A stretch of 64,000 nucleotides of DNA, from the NCBI RefSeq assembly GCF_032144095.1, contig NZ_JAVSNJ010000007.1:34605-98604 (forward strand), read 5' to 3'. The notes under the pieces were generated by a model. It saw only the letters and a list, made by a program, of their open reading frames with translations, searched no databases and was not told where the DNA came from. Below are positions 8,230 to 17,198 of the stretch, piece after piece; positions within the stretch are counted from its first letter, which is position 1, and each line of letters begins with the position of its first letter. Made by a program: the position numbers and the translations under genes. Source of the DNA: Sphaerochaeta sp032144095 (GTDB lineage: Bacteria; Spirochaetota; Spirochaetia; Sphaerochaetales; Sphaerochaetaceae).

Positions 8230-10269
8230 CTAGACATCCAGATTCGATACATAGACGGCATTAGCGTCAATGAAGGCCCTACGGGGCTCAACCTCTTCGC
8301 CCATCAGCATGGAGAACACCCTATCGGCTTCCTCTGCATCATGGAGGCAGATCTGGCTGATCATGCGGGACTCGGGATTCATGGTTGTCTCCCAAAGCTG
8401 TTCGGGGTTCATCTCACCAAGACCTTTATACCGCTGGATGGATGCCTTGGAAGATTCGCCAATGTTGTTCTCTTCAAGTATCTTTATGCGGGCTTCCTCG
8501 TCATATGCATACTCGACCTTCTTGCCGATCGTGATCTTGTACAGGGGAGGCATGGCAAAATAGACATAGCCTGCCTCGATGAGCGGGCGCATATACCTGA
8601 AGAAGAAGGTGAGAAGCAGGGTCCTGATATGCGAACCGTCGACGTCGGCGTCGGCCATGATGATGATCTTGTGGTAACGTACCTTGCTGAGGTCGAAGGT
8701 GATGCTGTTTTCGCCATCGCTCTCCTGACCCTTTCCGGTGTCGTTGTAGCGTGTGATGCCAGCCCCGATCGTTGAGATGACCGGCTGTAGCTTGTCATTT
8801 CCCAGCACCCGGAACTCCTGTGCCTTCTCCACGTTGAGCATCTTCCCCCAGAGGGGTAGGATCGCCTGGAACTTACGGTCACGTCCCTGCTTGGCAGAGC
8901 CACCTGCAGAGTCTCCCTCAACGATGAACACCTCACACTTGGCAGGATCCTTTTCTGAGCAGTCGGCAAGCTTGCCCGGCAGGCCGCCACCTTCGCTCTT
9001 CTTGCGGATCTGTTCACGAGCCTTGCGTGCAGCAACCCTTCCCAGGGCAGCGCTGATGATCTTGTCGAGGATCTTCTCCGCGATGGCAGGAAATTCATCA
9101 AAGTAGTTTCCCAGCTTCTCATAGACCATGGAGTAGACGATGCCCGAGACAGCGGAGTTACCCAACTTCATCTTGGTCTGCCCCTCGAACTGGGGTTCCG
9201 GGACCTTGACTGACACGATGGCGGTAAGGCCTTCTGATATATCGCTCTGTTCGAGTTTTTCCTCGTATTTTTTCAAAAGCTTGGGGTTTTTCTGCAACTG
9301 TACGTTGATGACCCGGGAAAGACCGGTCCTGAAACCGGTAAGGTGGGTACCACCCTCGCGGGTATTGATGTTGTTGACATAGGAAAGGACCTTCTCATCA
9401 TACTTGTCGTTGTACTGCATGGCAATCTCGACCTTGATGGAATCCCGTTCACCTTCCACCGCGATGGGAGGGTCGACCAGGACATGCTTGAACTCATTGA
9501 GATAGCTGACAAACTGGCTAATGCCACCTTCAGCATGGAAAGTCTTCTCCCGTTTCTCCTCGTCTCGCCTGTCGGTGATGGTGATGGTAATGCCCTTGTT
9601 CAAGAACGAGAGCTCACGGAAACGGTTGACCAGGGTCTCAAAGCTAAACGCATTCTGCTCAATAATGGTATAGTCGGGACTGAAGCTCACGATGGTGCCG
9701 GTGCGGTCACTGTCGCCTATCTTCGCTACATCAGCCTTAGGGATGCCTTTTGAGTACTGCTGCTTGTAGATGCCTCCATTGGTGTAGACAACCACCTCCA
9801 GCCAATCGGAGAGGGCGTTGACACATGAGACACCAACACCATGCAGACCACCGGACACCTTGTAGGAGTTCTTGTCGAACTTTCCGCCGGCATGCAGCTG
9901 GGTAAGGGCTATTTCCAGAGAACTCTTGTGCTCGGTAGGATGCATGTCGACAGGGATTCCCCGACCATTGTCCTCAACGGTACAGACATCCATGCCCTGT
10001 TCATTCTTGTCTAGAAAAACCTGGATATCGGTACAATACCCTGCCATAGCTTCATCGATGCTATTGTCAACCACCTCGTAGACAAGATGGTGAAGTCCTT
10101 CGATGCCAGTGGAACCAATATACATCCCAGGCCTCTTTCGAACAGCCTCAAGCCCCTTAAGGACTTGAATACTCCCGGCAGTATAGGTATTTGTTGAAGC
10201 TTCCATAACCGAACCACTGTGGTGTAGTGGCGGTTGGAAGGATCCCTTGTCAAAGCTCCCTTCACTCAT
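8230..10269 (-). CDS. gyrB: DNA gyrase subunit B
   Basis: GyrB is the ATPase subunit. The 679 residues show the GHKL ATPase (VDNSIDEAMAG, DNGRGIPVD, GGLHGVG), the transducer domain, the TOPRIM motif EGDSAGGSAKQGRDR with PLWGKMLNVEKA, and the metal-binding DADVDGSHIRTLL. The ATG at 10269 has AAGGAT seven bases upstream. A later ATG at 10206 matches the usual family N-terminus but has no ribosome-binding site, so the longer form, with about 21 extra residues, is preferred. It is transcribed away from dnaA. Confidence 0.96.
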   Translation of the reverse strand: MSEGSFDKGSFQPPLHHSGSVMEASTNTYTAGSIQVLKGLEAVRKRPGMYIGSTGIEGLHHLVYEVVDNSIDEAMAGYCTDIQVFLDKNEQGMDVCTVEDNGRGIPVDMHPTEHKSSLEIALTQLHAGGKFDKNSYKVSGGLHGVGVSCVNALSDWLEVVVYTNGGIYKQQYSKGIPKADVAKIGDSDRTGTIVSFSPDYTIIEQNAFSFETLVNRFRELSFLNKGITITITDRRDEEKREKTFHAEGGISQFVSYLNEFKHVLVDPPIAVEGERDSIKVEIAMQYNDKYDEKVLSYVNNINTREGGTHLTGFRTGLSRVINVQLQKNPKLLKKYEEKLEQSDISEGLTAIVSVKVPEPQFEGQTKMKLGNSAVSGIVYSMVYEKLGNYFDEFPAIAEKILDKIISAALGRVAARKAREQIRKKSEGGGLPGKLADCSEKDPAKCEVFIVEGDSAGGSAKQGRDRKFQAILPLWGKMLNVEKAQEFRVLGNDKLQPVISTIGAGITRYNDTGKGQESDGENSITFDLSKVRYHKIIIMADADVDGSHIRTLLLTFFFRYMRPLIEAGYVYFAMPPLYKITIGKKVEYAYDEEARIKILEENNIGESSKASIQRYKGLGEMNPEQLWETTMNPESRMISQICLHDAEEADRVFSMLMGEEVEPRRAFIDANAVYVSNLDV

Positions 10270-10320
10270 TAGTTATATCCTTATGTAATAATAAAAAAAG
10301 GCTTACGCCAATCCTTACTG

Positions 10321-10349
10321 ATTATACCAGAAATAGGGCATAGTTGCAA
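10321..10349 (-). promoter_or_regulatory. gyrB-gyrA promoter
   Basis: Minus strand: -35 TTGCAA (10349-10344), 17-base spacer, perfect -10 TATAAT (10326-10321). It predicts a leader of about 45 bases that contains the gyrB ribosome-binding site. Confidence 0.75.
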
Positions 10350-10433
10350 GTATTCCAATAAAAAAGAGACCATTTTTAACTGCTTTTAATGCAATAAATT
10401 ATCCATCACTGGAGAGAGTAGTTCAAAGAGCCC

Positions 10434-10462
10434 TTGCAAGCCGATGAACGACAGAGTAAAAT
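10434..10462 (+). promoter_or_regulatory. dnaA promoter, predicted leaderless start
   Basis: -35 TTGCAA (10434-10439), 17-base spacer, -10 TAAAAT (10457-10462), six bases, then the dnaA ATG at 10469. No Shine-Dalgarno is present. A near DnaA box, TTATCCATC, lies about 35 bases upstream of the -35 and could allow self-regulation. Confidence 0.7.
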
Positions 10463-10468
10463 GCCCGT

Positions 10469-11890
10469 ATGAGCGACACAAATAGCAACTACTATGAATT
10501 CTGGCAGGAGACAATCCTACGCATTAAGGAAACACTGCCGGCACAGGAATATACGACCTGGTTCAATCGTATCGTCTACATCGGTTCCGATGACAAGAAG
10601 ATCATCCTAGCCGGTGCCAGCCAATTTATTCTCGATACGGTGATAGCCAGATACAGGGATCTGCTGGTCAATACGCTAAGCGAACTGACCGGAGAAGAGA
10701 TCGCCGTGGATTTCATCGTCAAATCCCTTTCGGAAATCCAGGAGCACAAGAAACAGGACCCAACCACATTTATGGAGCCCCCGTTGGAGGCAAAAGTTGT
10801 GCAGCCTTCCAAACCCAGGAATTCCGAAGAGACTACGTTGAAGATCAAGCAGGAGAGCAACCTCAACTACTCCTACAAATTCACCAACTTCGTCATTGGG
10901 GACAACAGCACCTTTGCCTACAACGCAAGCCTTGCGATTGCCAAGAACCCAGGGGTGAGCTACAACCCCTGTCTCATCTATGGAGGAGTAGGATTGGGAA
11001 AGACCCACCTTCTCAGCTCAATAGGCAACCATATCATCGACAACACCCCAGAACTGAAGGTCATGTACGTTACCGCTGAGATGTTTACCAACGAGTTCAT
11101 CGACTCGGTCGGTTCCAACAAGATGCAGAGCTTCAAGAACAAGTTCAGGAAGGTTGATGTGCTGCTCATCGACGACATCCACTTCCTCCAGGGCAAGGAT
11201 GGGACACAGGAGGAGCTGTTCCATACATTCAACAACCTCTACGAGTCGAAGAAGCAGATGGTATTCACCTGTGATAGACCCATCAGCGAGCTAAAGAACA
11301 TAAGCGACCGACTCAGCTCCAGGTTTGAACGTGGGCTGAATGTCGATCTGCAGCCGCCTTCCTATGAGACCCGGGTCGCGATCCTCAAGAGCAAGACCGA
11401 ACAGAGGGGCAGTGCAATGAATGAGGACATCATCGACTACATTGCTACCAACGTCTGTACCAATGTCCGAGACCTGGAATCGTCATTGACCAAGCTCATT
11501 GCCTATAGCGAGCTGCTCGACCAGGAAATATCCCTGGACAAGGCGAAGGAACTTCTGGGAACCCTTCCCTCCCTTGCAGCCAATGCCAACCAGACTCTCT
11601 CCATCGACACGATCATCAAGGTGATCGGCGAGTACTTCAACGTCAGTTCCTTTGAGATAAAGGGGAAGAAGAAAAACAAGAGCCTGATCCAGCCCAGACA
11701 GATCGCCATGTACCTATCCAGGGACATAACGGAGTTCTCAACAACAGAAATCGGGACCGAGTTTGGAGGCCGTGACCACACTACCGTCATGCATGCTTAC
11801 GACAGGATAGAGTCCTTGATGAAAAGCGATGAAGCCTTCACCAATACCGTGCTGAAATTGAAGAGGGACTTAATGAATGTTAAGCGGTAA
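10469..11890 (+). CDS. dnaA: Chromosomal replication initiator DnaA
   Basis: DnaA binds DnaA boxes and opens the origin. The 473 residues hold an N-terminal DnaB/DciA-interaction domain, a variable linker (about 90-130), an AAA+ ATPase with GGVGLGKTH at about residues 170-178 and VLLIDDIHFL as Walker B, and the C-terminal box-binding helix GRDHTTVMHAYDRIES from about residue 433. The start fits a leaderless transcript. The gene is followed directly by oriC and dnaN, the standard bacterial origin arrangement. Confidence 0.98.
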   Translation: MSDTNSNYYEFWQETILRIKETLPAQEYTTWFNRIVYIGSDDKKIILAGASQFILDTVIARYRDLLVNTLSELTGEEIAVDFIVKSLSEIQEHKKQDPTTFMEPPLEAKVVQPSKPRNSEETTLKIKQESNLNYSYKFTNFVIGDNSTFAYNASLAIAKNPGVSYNPCLIYGGVGLGKTHLLSSIGNHIIDNTPELKVMYVTAEMFTNEFIDSVGSNKMQSFKNKFRKVDVLLIDDIHFLQGKDGTQEELFHTFNNLYESKKQMVFTCDRPISELKNISDRLSSRFERGLNVDLQPPSYETRVAILKSKTEQRGSAMNEDIIDYIATNVCTNVRDLESSLTKLIAYSELLDQEISLDKAKELLGTLPSLAANANQTLSIDTIIKVIGEYFNVSSFEIKGKKKNKSLIQPRQIAMYLSRDITEFSTTEIGTEFGGRDHTTVMHAYDRIESLMKSDEAFTNTVLKLKRDLMNVKR

Positions 11891-12104
11891 ATGCCTGTGG
11901 ATACCATATGGATAGGTTGTGGATAACTTTCAAAACCTGTGGATAGCTATATTTGCTTGTGGAGCAAATGTGGATAACTTCAGCAGTTGTCCACAGGATG
12001 ACAAAACCTAAGAGAAGCTTGTACAATGAATTATTCAGTTATCCACAGAATCCGTGCTATTATTACTATTATTACTATTAAATCTTATACATTAGGAGTT
12101 ACAG
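11891..12104. other. oriC: Chromosomal replication origin oriC
   Basis: The non-coding gap between dnaA and dnaN carries a dense set of DnaA boxes. Perfect TTATCCACA or its complement occurs at 11918-11926, 11969-11977 and 12039-12047. One-mismatch boxes are at 11896-11904, 11938-11946 and 11987-11995. Nine bases after the last box comes the repeat CTATTATTA CTATTATTA CTATTA (12057-12080). Its lower strand reads, away from the box, as eight 3'-GAT/AAT-5' triplets, the DnaA-trio element where DnaA loads on single strands. Box, short GC-richer spacer and trios appear in the right order and polarity for unwinding towards dnaN. Confidence 0.93.
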
Positions 12105-13211
12105 ATGAAATTCGTTTGCAGCAAAGATTCGATCCTCAACGAAATCATATATTCAATGGATTTTACGAGTCAGAGAAATTCGCTTTCCGTCACCTCAAAC
12201 GTCTACTTGGAAACCTTCGATGACCGACTGGTAATCAGAGCAACTGACCAGAAAGTCGGCTTCAGCACAGAGATTGCCGTACAGACCCTGGAGAAGGGAA
12301 AAACCATGGTCTACTGTGACAAGTTCCTGAATATCCTGCGCTCCCTTCCCGATAGCGAAATCCAATTCACAGCACAAAGCGGTGTCTTTGCCATAAAACC
12401 CGTGAACCAGACAATCGATTTCAAGCTGAGGACCATCAATGCAGAAGAGTTTCCAACCATGGAAAGTATCGGAGACAACTCCTATTTCACCGTTTCACAG
12501 AGAAGTTTCAGCGACATGGCCAACCAGACTATCTTTGCCATCAGCGAGGATGAGACACGCTATTTCCTCTGTGGCCTCTATCTTGAGAGAACTGCAACTG
12601 GGATGAACATGGTCGGAACCGACGGAAGGAGGCTTTCCATAGTCCAACGGAAATTTGACGAGGACATTCCAGCCTTTTCCCCTGTCATCATCCCTCCAAA
12701 GTTCTTTGCCGTGCTGAAGAAACTTTCCACCGAAGAGGGAAGTCTCAATCTTTGCATCACCGAGAACCTCATCTTCGCCCAGATTGCAAACAGGCTTTTC
12801 TATTCAACCCTCATCAAGGGCCAGTATCCGAACTACCAAAGAGTAATTCCCGAAAGCCAGAACTACTGCAGCATCATGAGAATCCAGGATATGCTTGATG
12901 CACTCAGACGTGTTTCGTTGCTTATCGAGAACAAGGCTAAGCGGATCTATCTGGACATCAGTGAAGCTGGTGTCTTGCTTACCAGTGACGAGAACGAGGT
13001 CGGTGAGGCAAAGGAAATCATTCCTTGCAAGTATGAAGGACCCGAAAACAAGGTAGCCCTCAACTTCACCTATCTCATCAACCCCTTGAAGGCCATGGAA
13101 GGAGAATATTTCTCCATCAACTTCAGTGAGCCCACCAAGGCAATGACCATCAAAGCGGAGAGTGAGCGTGATTATTACCATGTCATCATGCCCATGCAGC
13201 CAAATGCCTGA
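12105..13211 (+). CDS. dnaN: DNA polymerase III beta sliding clamp
   Basis: The 368-residue ring-forming clamp tethers the replicative polymerase. The three-domain beta-clamp pattern is recognisable, including the middle-domain GTDGRRLSIVQR and the C-terminal YYHVIMPMQ ending. The ATG has GGAG seven bases upstream. It starts inside the oriC context and overlaps recF by one base (TGATG). Confidence 0.97.
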   Translation: MKFVCSKDSILNEIIYSMDFTSQRNSLSVTSNVYLETFDDRLVIRATDQKVGFSTEIAVQTLEKGKTMVYCDKFLNILRSLPDSEIQFTAQSGVFAIKPVNQTIDFKLRTINAEEFPTMESIGDNSYFTVSQRSFSDMANQTIFAISEDETRYFLCGLYLERTATGMNMVGTDGRRLSIVQRKFDEDIPAFSPVIIPPKFFAVLKKLSTEEGSLNLCITENLIFAQIANRLFYSTLIKGQYPNYQRVIPESQNYCSIMRIQDMLDALRRVSLLIENKAKRIYLDISEAGVLLTSDENEVGEAKEIIPCKYEGPENKVALNFTYLINPLKAMEGEYFSINFSEPTKAMTIKAESERDYYHVIMPMQPNA

Positions 13212-14302
13212 TGGTATTCACTGAGATACAGGCAGTTCAATTCAGAAATCTTTGCCCCGAGGCAGTACCTGTCAACAAACGACAGGTATTTCTCATTGGG
13301 TCGAATGGGCAGGGAAAAACCAATTTTCTTGAGGCCATATACACCCTGTGCTATGGCTCTTCATTTCGCTCGGCACAGATGAGGGAACTGGCTCAACATG
13401 GCCAGAAAGCCTTCAGGCTGAGTGGAAAGTACCTGGGTGAAGATGGCCTGTTGCACTCGTTGGTGTTGGAATTCCAGGATACCAAACGCAAGGTCCTGCT
13501 TGATGGACGGGAGATCAAGGACAGGAAAGAGCTCATATACAACATCCCCTGCATCGTATTCAGCCATGATGATATTGCGTTTGTCAGAGGGGAACCCGAA
13601 CAGAGAAGAAGGTTCTTCGACCAGACGATGAGCATGTACGATCCCCTCTTCTTCGATGACATGAGACGGTACAGAGGGTTGCTGAAACAACGGAACCTGG
13701 CGATCAAGGAGGGACGGCAGAGCCTTCTGGGCTTGTATGATATTCAGCTTGCCAAGTATGGGCTTGCCATCCAGGGTGAGAGGGAAAAGGCTGTAGCCGA
13801 GTTTGACCAGATATTTCCTGAAATGTATAGGAAGGTCTCAAACTCAGATCTCAACATCCACCTTGAGTACCAAGGTTCCTGGGGCTCGTTCTCCACCGAG
13901 GATGAGATAGTCGACTATCTCGAAGGGACAAGGCAGCGGGACCTGAACATGCAGACCACAACCAGTGGGATCCATCGTGACAGGTTCAACATCACCGTCG
14001 ATGAAGGGCTTTTTTCGCAGATAGGTTCGACTGGCCAGCTTAGGCTCGCTTCGCTCATTCTCCGTACTGCCCAGATGGACTTCTTCCACAAGAAGAGCGG
14101 CAAACAACCGTTGATTCTTGTCGATGACGTGTTGCTTGAGCTTGACCTACCCAAACGGGAGATGTTCCTCTCCCTGATGCAAGGGTACAGCCAGGCATTT
14201 TTCACATTTCTTCCCCAGGAGCACTACTTTGCTTCTCTGGCTGGTGAAGATGCTTTGTTGTATGATGTTAGGGAAGGGAGATTCTGCAGGCATGAAGGAT
14301 AA
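13211..14302 (+). CDS. recF: DNA replication and repair protein RecF
   Basis: RecF is an SMC-like ATPase that helps load RecA at gaps. Evidence includes the Walker A loop GSNGQGKTNF near residues 30-39, the RecF-typical RRRFFDQTMSMYDP, the ABC-type signature region GSTGQLRLASLILR and Walker B PLILVDDVLLELD. The length of 363 residues is normal. It is coupled by overlap to dnaN upstream and to dciA downstream. Confidence 0.96.
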   Translation: MVFTEIQAVQFRNLCPEAVPVNKRQVFLIGSNGQGKTNFLEAIYTLCYGSSFRSAQMRELAQHGQKAFRLSGKYLGEDGLLHSLVLEFQDTKRKVLLDGREIKDRKELIYNIPCIVFSHDDIAFVRGEPEQRRRFFDQTMSMYDPLFFDDMRRYRGLLKQRNLAIKEGRQSLLGLYDIQLAKYGLAIQGEREKAVAEFDQIFPEMYRKVSNSDLNIHLEYQGSWGSFSTEDEIVDYLEGTRQRDLNMQTTTSGIHRDRFNITVDEGLFSQIGSTGQLRLASLILRTAQMDFFHKKSGKQPLILVDDVLLELDLPKREMFLSLMQGYSQAFFTFLPQEHYFASLAGEDALLYDVREGRFCRHEG

Positions 14303-14612
14303 ACGAAATCGTATATGCAAGGACGGTGAACCCATAGAAGGCAAAAAGGTGCTTGATATGGTTCTCAGAAGGCTTGATATACGTCCAGAAAACCCAAAAG
14401 CGTCGATCGGGCTCAATTGGCAAGAGATAATTGGTACCAGACTCTATCCACATGTAAAAATAATTGATATAAAGGGGAGTACGCTGGTGCTGAAAGCGGA
14501 CCACCCTTCGTGGGCCCAGATAACCATGATGCAACAAAAGAAGATACTTGCCCTAGTCCAGAGGAAATACCCATCTCTGGGTGTAAAGTCGCTTCAGATC
14601 CTTAGCGTCTAG
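14292..14612 (+). CDS. dciA: DciA-type (DUF721) replicative helicase loader
   Basis: A 106-residue DUF721 protein. DciA is the ancestral loader or operator of the DnaB helicase in bacteria without DnaC or DnaI. The KH-like core is visible as WQEIIGTRLYPHVKIIDIKG followed by LVLKADHPSWAQ. The frame is open upstream, but the ATG at 14292 overlaps the recF end by 11 bases, matches the family start and has GGGAG about 11 bases upstream. Its place next to dnaA-dnaN-recF fits a role at the origin. Confidence 0.85.
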   Translation: MKDKRNRICKDGEPIEGKKVLDMVLRRLDIRPENPKASIGLNWQEIIGTRLYPHVKIIDIKGSTLVLKADHPSWAQITMMQQKKILALVQRKYPSLGVKSLQILSV

Positions 14613-14616
14613 TTAC

Positions 14617-14645
14617 TTGACCTAAAGAAACTTGCTCTATATACT
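14617..14645 (+). promoter_or_regulatory. rpmH promoter
   Basis: -35 TTGACC (14617-14622), 17-base spacer, -10 TATACT (14640-14645). It predicts a leader of about 70 bases before rpmH. Confidence 0.7.
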
Positions 14646-14723
14646 GCACCACTCGGGGGAGTATCCCTCCGTTTTGATTAGAATACTATCCGCGTAAAGC
14701 GATGAAAAATTGGAGAACATCTC

Positions 14724-14891
14724 ATGAGTTACAAAGGAAAAAGGACCTACCAGCCAAGCAGAGTGAAAAGAAATAGAAAATTTGGCTTCCGTGCACGCAT
14801 GGCAACAGTCGGTGGTAGACTCATACTTGCTCGTAGAAGAGCTAAGGGCAGGCATAAGCTTAGCGTATGTGATGAGAAAAAGCCTTTCTAA
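14724..14891 (+). CDS. rpmH: Ribosomal protein bL34
   Basis: The 55-residue translation contains the L34 core KRTYQPSRVKRNRKFGFRAR followed by RMAT, GGR and ARRRAKGRHKLSV. It has a four-residue N-terminal extension and a CDEKKPF tail. GGAG precedes the ATG by about 8 bases. Its 3' end overlaps the rnpA start by 20 bases. Confidence 0.95.
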   Translation: MSYKGKRTYQPSRVKRNRKFGFRARMATVGGRLILARRRAKGRHKLSVCDEKKPF

Positions 14892-15222
14892 GAAAGAAAT
14901 TGTAAAACGTAAACCGGAGATTGACCAAATTTTCAAAACCGGCAAGACATTCTCTTGCCGAGGTTTGAAGATGCTTGTTAGCCATAATGGCCTTGATTGG
15001 AATAGAGTTATAGTTATTCCTGTTCGTCACTACGGGAATTCTGTGCAAAGAAACAGGATCCGTCGTCAGATCAAGGAAATATGGCGCAATGCAAAACCTA
15101 GGATGCTCTCAGGTTACGACTTTGCGTTTATCGTATATCCAGGAAAGGTTCCAGACCATGAAATCCAAACGAAGCAACTCATATCTCTTTGTGAACAGGC
15201 TGAGGTTTTCCCTCAGCCTTAG
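14872..15222 (+). CDS. rnpA: Ribonuclease P protein component
   Basis: The protein subunit of RNase P, which trims tRNA 5' ends. At 116 residues it carries the conserved RNR motif (NSVQRNRIRRQIKE) and the usual N-terminus KPEIDQIFKTGKTF. The ATG at 14872 lies inside the last codons of rpmH, so translation is probably coupled. The frame extends upstream through rpmH, but those codons do not resemble RnpA. The end of the coding region forms a perfect hairpin (15198-15218). Confidence 0.95.
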   Translation: MRKSLSKKEIVKRKPEIDQIFKTGKTFSCRGLKMLVSHNGLDWNRVIVIPVRHYGNSVQRNRIRRQIKEIWRNAKPRMLSGYDFAFIVYPGKVPDHEIQTKQLISLCEQAEVFPQP

Positions 15223-15238
15223 GACTATGCTGTAGTCC
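15198..15238 (+). promoter_or_regulatory. Tandem hairpins at the rnpA-yidC junction
   Basis: GGCTGAGG/CCTCAGCC (15198-15218, 5-base loop) lies in the last rnpA codons. GGACTA/TAGTCC (15222-15238) follows at the stop. A T6 run comes about eight bases later, too far for a classic terminator. Partial termination or mRNA processing between rnpA and yidC is possible. Confidence 0.45.
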
Positions 15239-15324
15239 GACATCGGTTTTTTGTGTAGAACCTTCGAATAATCCTAGTCTTTCCTGTGATTTTCATCTCA
15301 TGACAAAACCCATCAGGAGTAGAT

Positions 15325-17142
15325 ATGGATAAAAATACCATTCTAGCCATTGTCCTTTCCGTTGTAGTCATAACAGTTGGAATGACTTTGCAGACCACGT
15401 TCTTCGCACCTTCACCCACAGCTGTCACCCAACAGAGTGCACCAGTAGCTGCGCCTGCTTCTGATACGACATCAGCCTTGGCTCCTGCCCAGAATGCGAT
15501 GGTGTCTGCCAACCTTGCATGGGGGACCAATCTGCCAGGCTCCCTTGTAGCCGTTGGCGAGAAGGGGACCGCTACCCCCTTCACCTTCAAGACCGACCTT
15601 TTTACCATTGAGTTCAATCCTGTCGGTGCCTCCATCTCCTCGTTCAAGCTGAACAAGCACCTGGATAAGGGGCAACCTGTTGAACTGCTCTTCAAGGGTC
15701 CTGAGAGCAACAATGCATTCCTCATGTATGCAGGAAATGACAAGTCCAATCCCATCGACGCTACCTTCAGGCACTCCATCCAGGGAAACAAAGTTGTTTT
15801 CAGCCAGGATTTTGAGATGCTCAACCAGGATGGGAAGACCACCGGCGATAGCTTTACCCTTACCAAGACCTTTGTCTTTGGGCAAGAGGACTATCTCTTC
15901 CAGGTCGATGTCAACCTCAAGAACAGCATAAACAAGTCCATCCCTCTTTCGTTCGAGAACTATGCCTATACCCTAGGGTTCGAGCCTCAGATCGGGCCAT
16001 CCTTTACCAGCGCTCCCAACAACAACTACAACTATAGGCGCTTCTACGTCAAGGAAGATGGATCCTCCAAGAAAAAGCAGATCAAGATGAACAACGGCCT
16101 GTATACCTCGGCCAAGCCCATCTCCTGGGTAGCCCTTGCAGGCAAGTACTTCTCCATGATTGCAATCCCCGATGCAACAGCCTATACGGTAAGCCTCAGC
16201 GAAAATACCAATGCCAGCATTCCTATGGAATCGAGCATGTACTTCTCCAGGCCCTCGATTAAGAGTGCATCGCAGACCGATACCTTCCGTTTCTATGCAG
16301 GACCCCAGATCAAGAGCTACATGAGCATCTATGATGAAGCATCGCTCAATAGCTTTGGGGTTTCCAACCTGCAACTCGAGCAGGCACTGGACAGCAATAC
16401 CTGGCTCGGTTGGCTTGAGAACATCCTCAAGGCCATCCTCAACTGGCTCTACAAGCTCATTCCCAACTATGGCGTGGGTATCATCATCCTCACCTTCCTG
16501 CTGAAGCTTGCCCTCTATCCTGTCACCAAGAAGGGTATGGAATCCACAGCCAAGATGTCCTCACTCTCTCCCAAGATGGCGGAGATCAAGGAACAGTATC
16601 CCGATAACCCGACCAAGCAGAACGAGGAGATCGCTGCCCTCTACAAGAAGGAAAAGATCAATCCGATGGGAGGCTGTCTGCCCATGCTGGTCCAGTTCCC
16701 GATCCTCATCGCTTTCTACGGCCTTCTCAACAAGCACTTTGAGCTTCGAGGGGCAATGTTTATCCCAGGCTGGATCCCAGACCTTTCCATGCCTGATACC
16801 GTATTCACTTTCCCCTTCACCATTCCTTTTGTAGGAAATGAGTTGCATCTGCTTCCCATCATCTACACTGTCAGCATGATCTTCTCGATGAAGATTACGC
16901 AGAATGCCACAACAGCGGGCAGCCAACAGGGCATGATGAAGTTCATGACCTACGGAATGCCGCTGATGTTCTTCTTCGTCCTGTATAGCGCTCCCTCTGG
17001 CCTGATACTTTACTGGTCGGTCATGAACGCAATCTCCATCTTCCAGCAGATGTATACAAACCGCAAGAAGAAGGCGGAAAAGGCAGAAGAGGTGGCAAGC
17101 AACGTAAGGACCTTCCCCGGCCCTAAAGGAAAGCGAAAATAG
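15325..17142 (+). CDS. yidC: Membrane protein insertase YidC
   Basis: YidC inserts and folds inner-membrane proteins. The 605 residues follow the Gram-negative plan: an N-terminal anchor (residues about 6-27), a large periplasmic domain, then the conserved five-helix core from about residue 370, including GVGIIILTFLLKLALYPVT, the INPMGGCLPMLVQFPI loop and SAPSGLILYW. A Lys/Arg-rich tail ends the protein. AGGAG precedes the ATG. No yidD gene lies between rnpA and yidC. Confidence 0.97.
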   Translation: MDKNTILAIVLSVVVITVGMTLQTTFFAPSPTAVTQQSAPVAAPASDTTSALAPAQNAMVSANLAWGTNLPGSLVAVGEKGTATPFTFKTDLFTIEFNPVGASISSFKLNKHLDKGQPVELLFKGPESNNAFLMYAGNDKSNPIDATFRHSIQGNKVVFSQDFEMLNQDGKTTGDSFTLTKTFVFGQEDYLFQVDVNLKNSINKSIPLSFENYAYTLGFEPQIGPSFTSAPNNNYNYRRFYVKEDGSSKKKQIKMNNGLYTSAKPISWVALAGKYFSMIAIPDATAYTVSLSENTNASIPMESSMYFSRPSIKSASQTDTFRFYAGPQIKSYMSIYDEASLNSFGVSNLQLEQALDSNTWLGWLENILKAILNWLYKLIPNYGVGIIILTFLLKLALYPVTKKGMESTAKMSSLSPKMAEIKEQYPDNPTKQNEEIAALYKKEKINPMGGCLPMLVQFPILIAFYGLLNKHFELRGAMFIPGWIPDLSMPDTVFTFPFTIPFVGNELHLLPIIYTVSMIFSMKITQNATTAGSQQGMMKFMTYGMPLMFFFVLYSAPSGLILYWSVMNAISIFQQMYTNRKKKAEKAEEVASNVRTFPGPKGKRK

Positions 17143-17164
17143 CCCTACCAAGAAATTTTAACTT

Positions 17165-17184
17165 CGGGAGGGTATGCCCTCCCG
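17165..17184 (+). promoter_or_regulatory. Intra-operon hairpin before jag
   Basis: CGGGAGGG pairs perfectly with CCCTCCCG around a TATG loop, ending five bases before the GGAG that serves jag. It has no T-tract. It may protect mRNA ends or tune jag translation. Confidence 0.5.
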
Positions 17185-17198
17185 GAACGGAGTAACAT

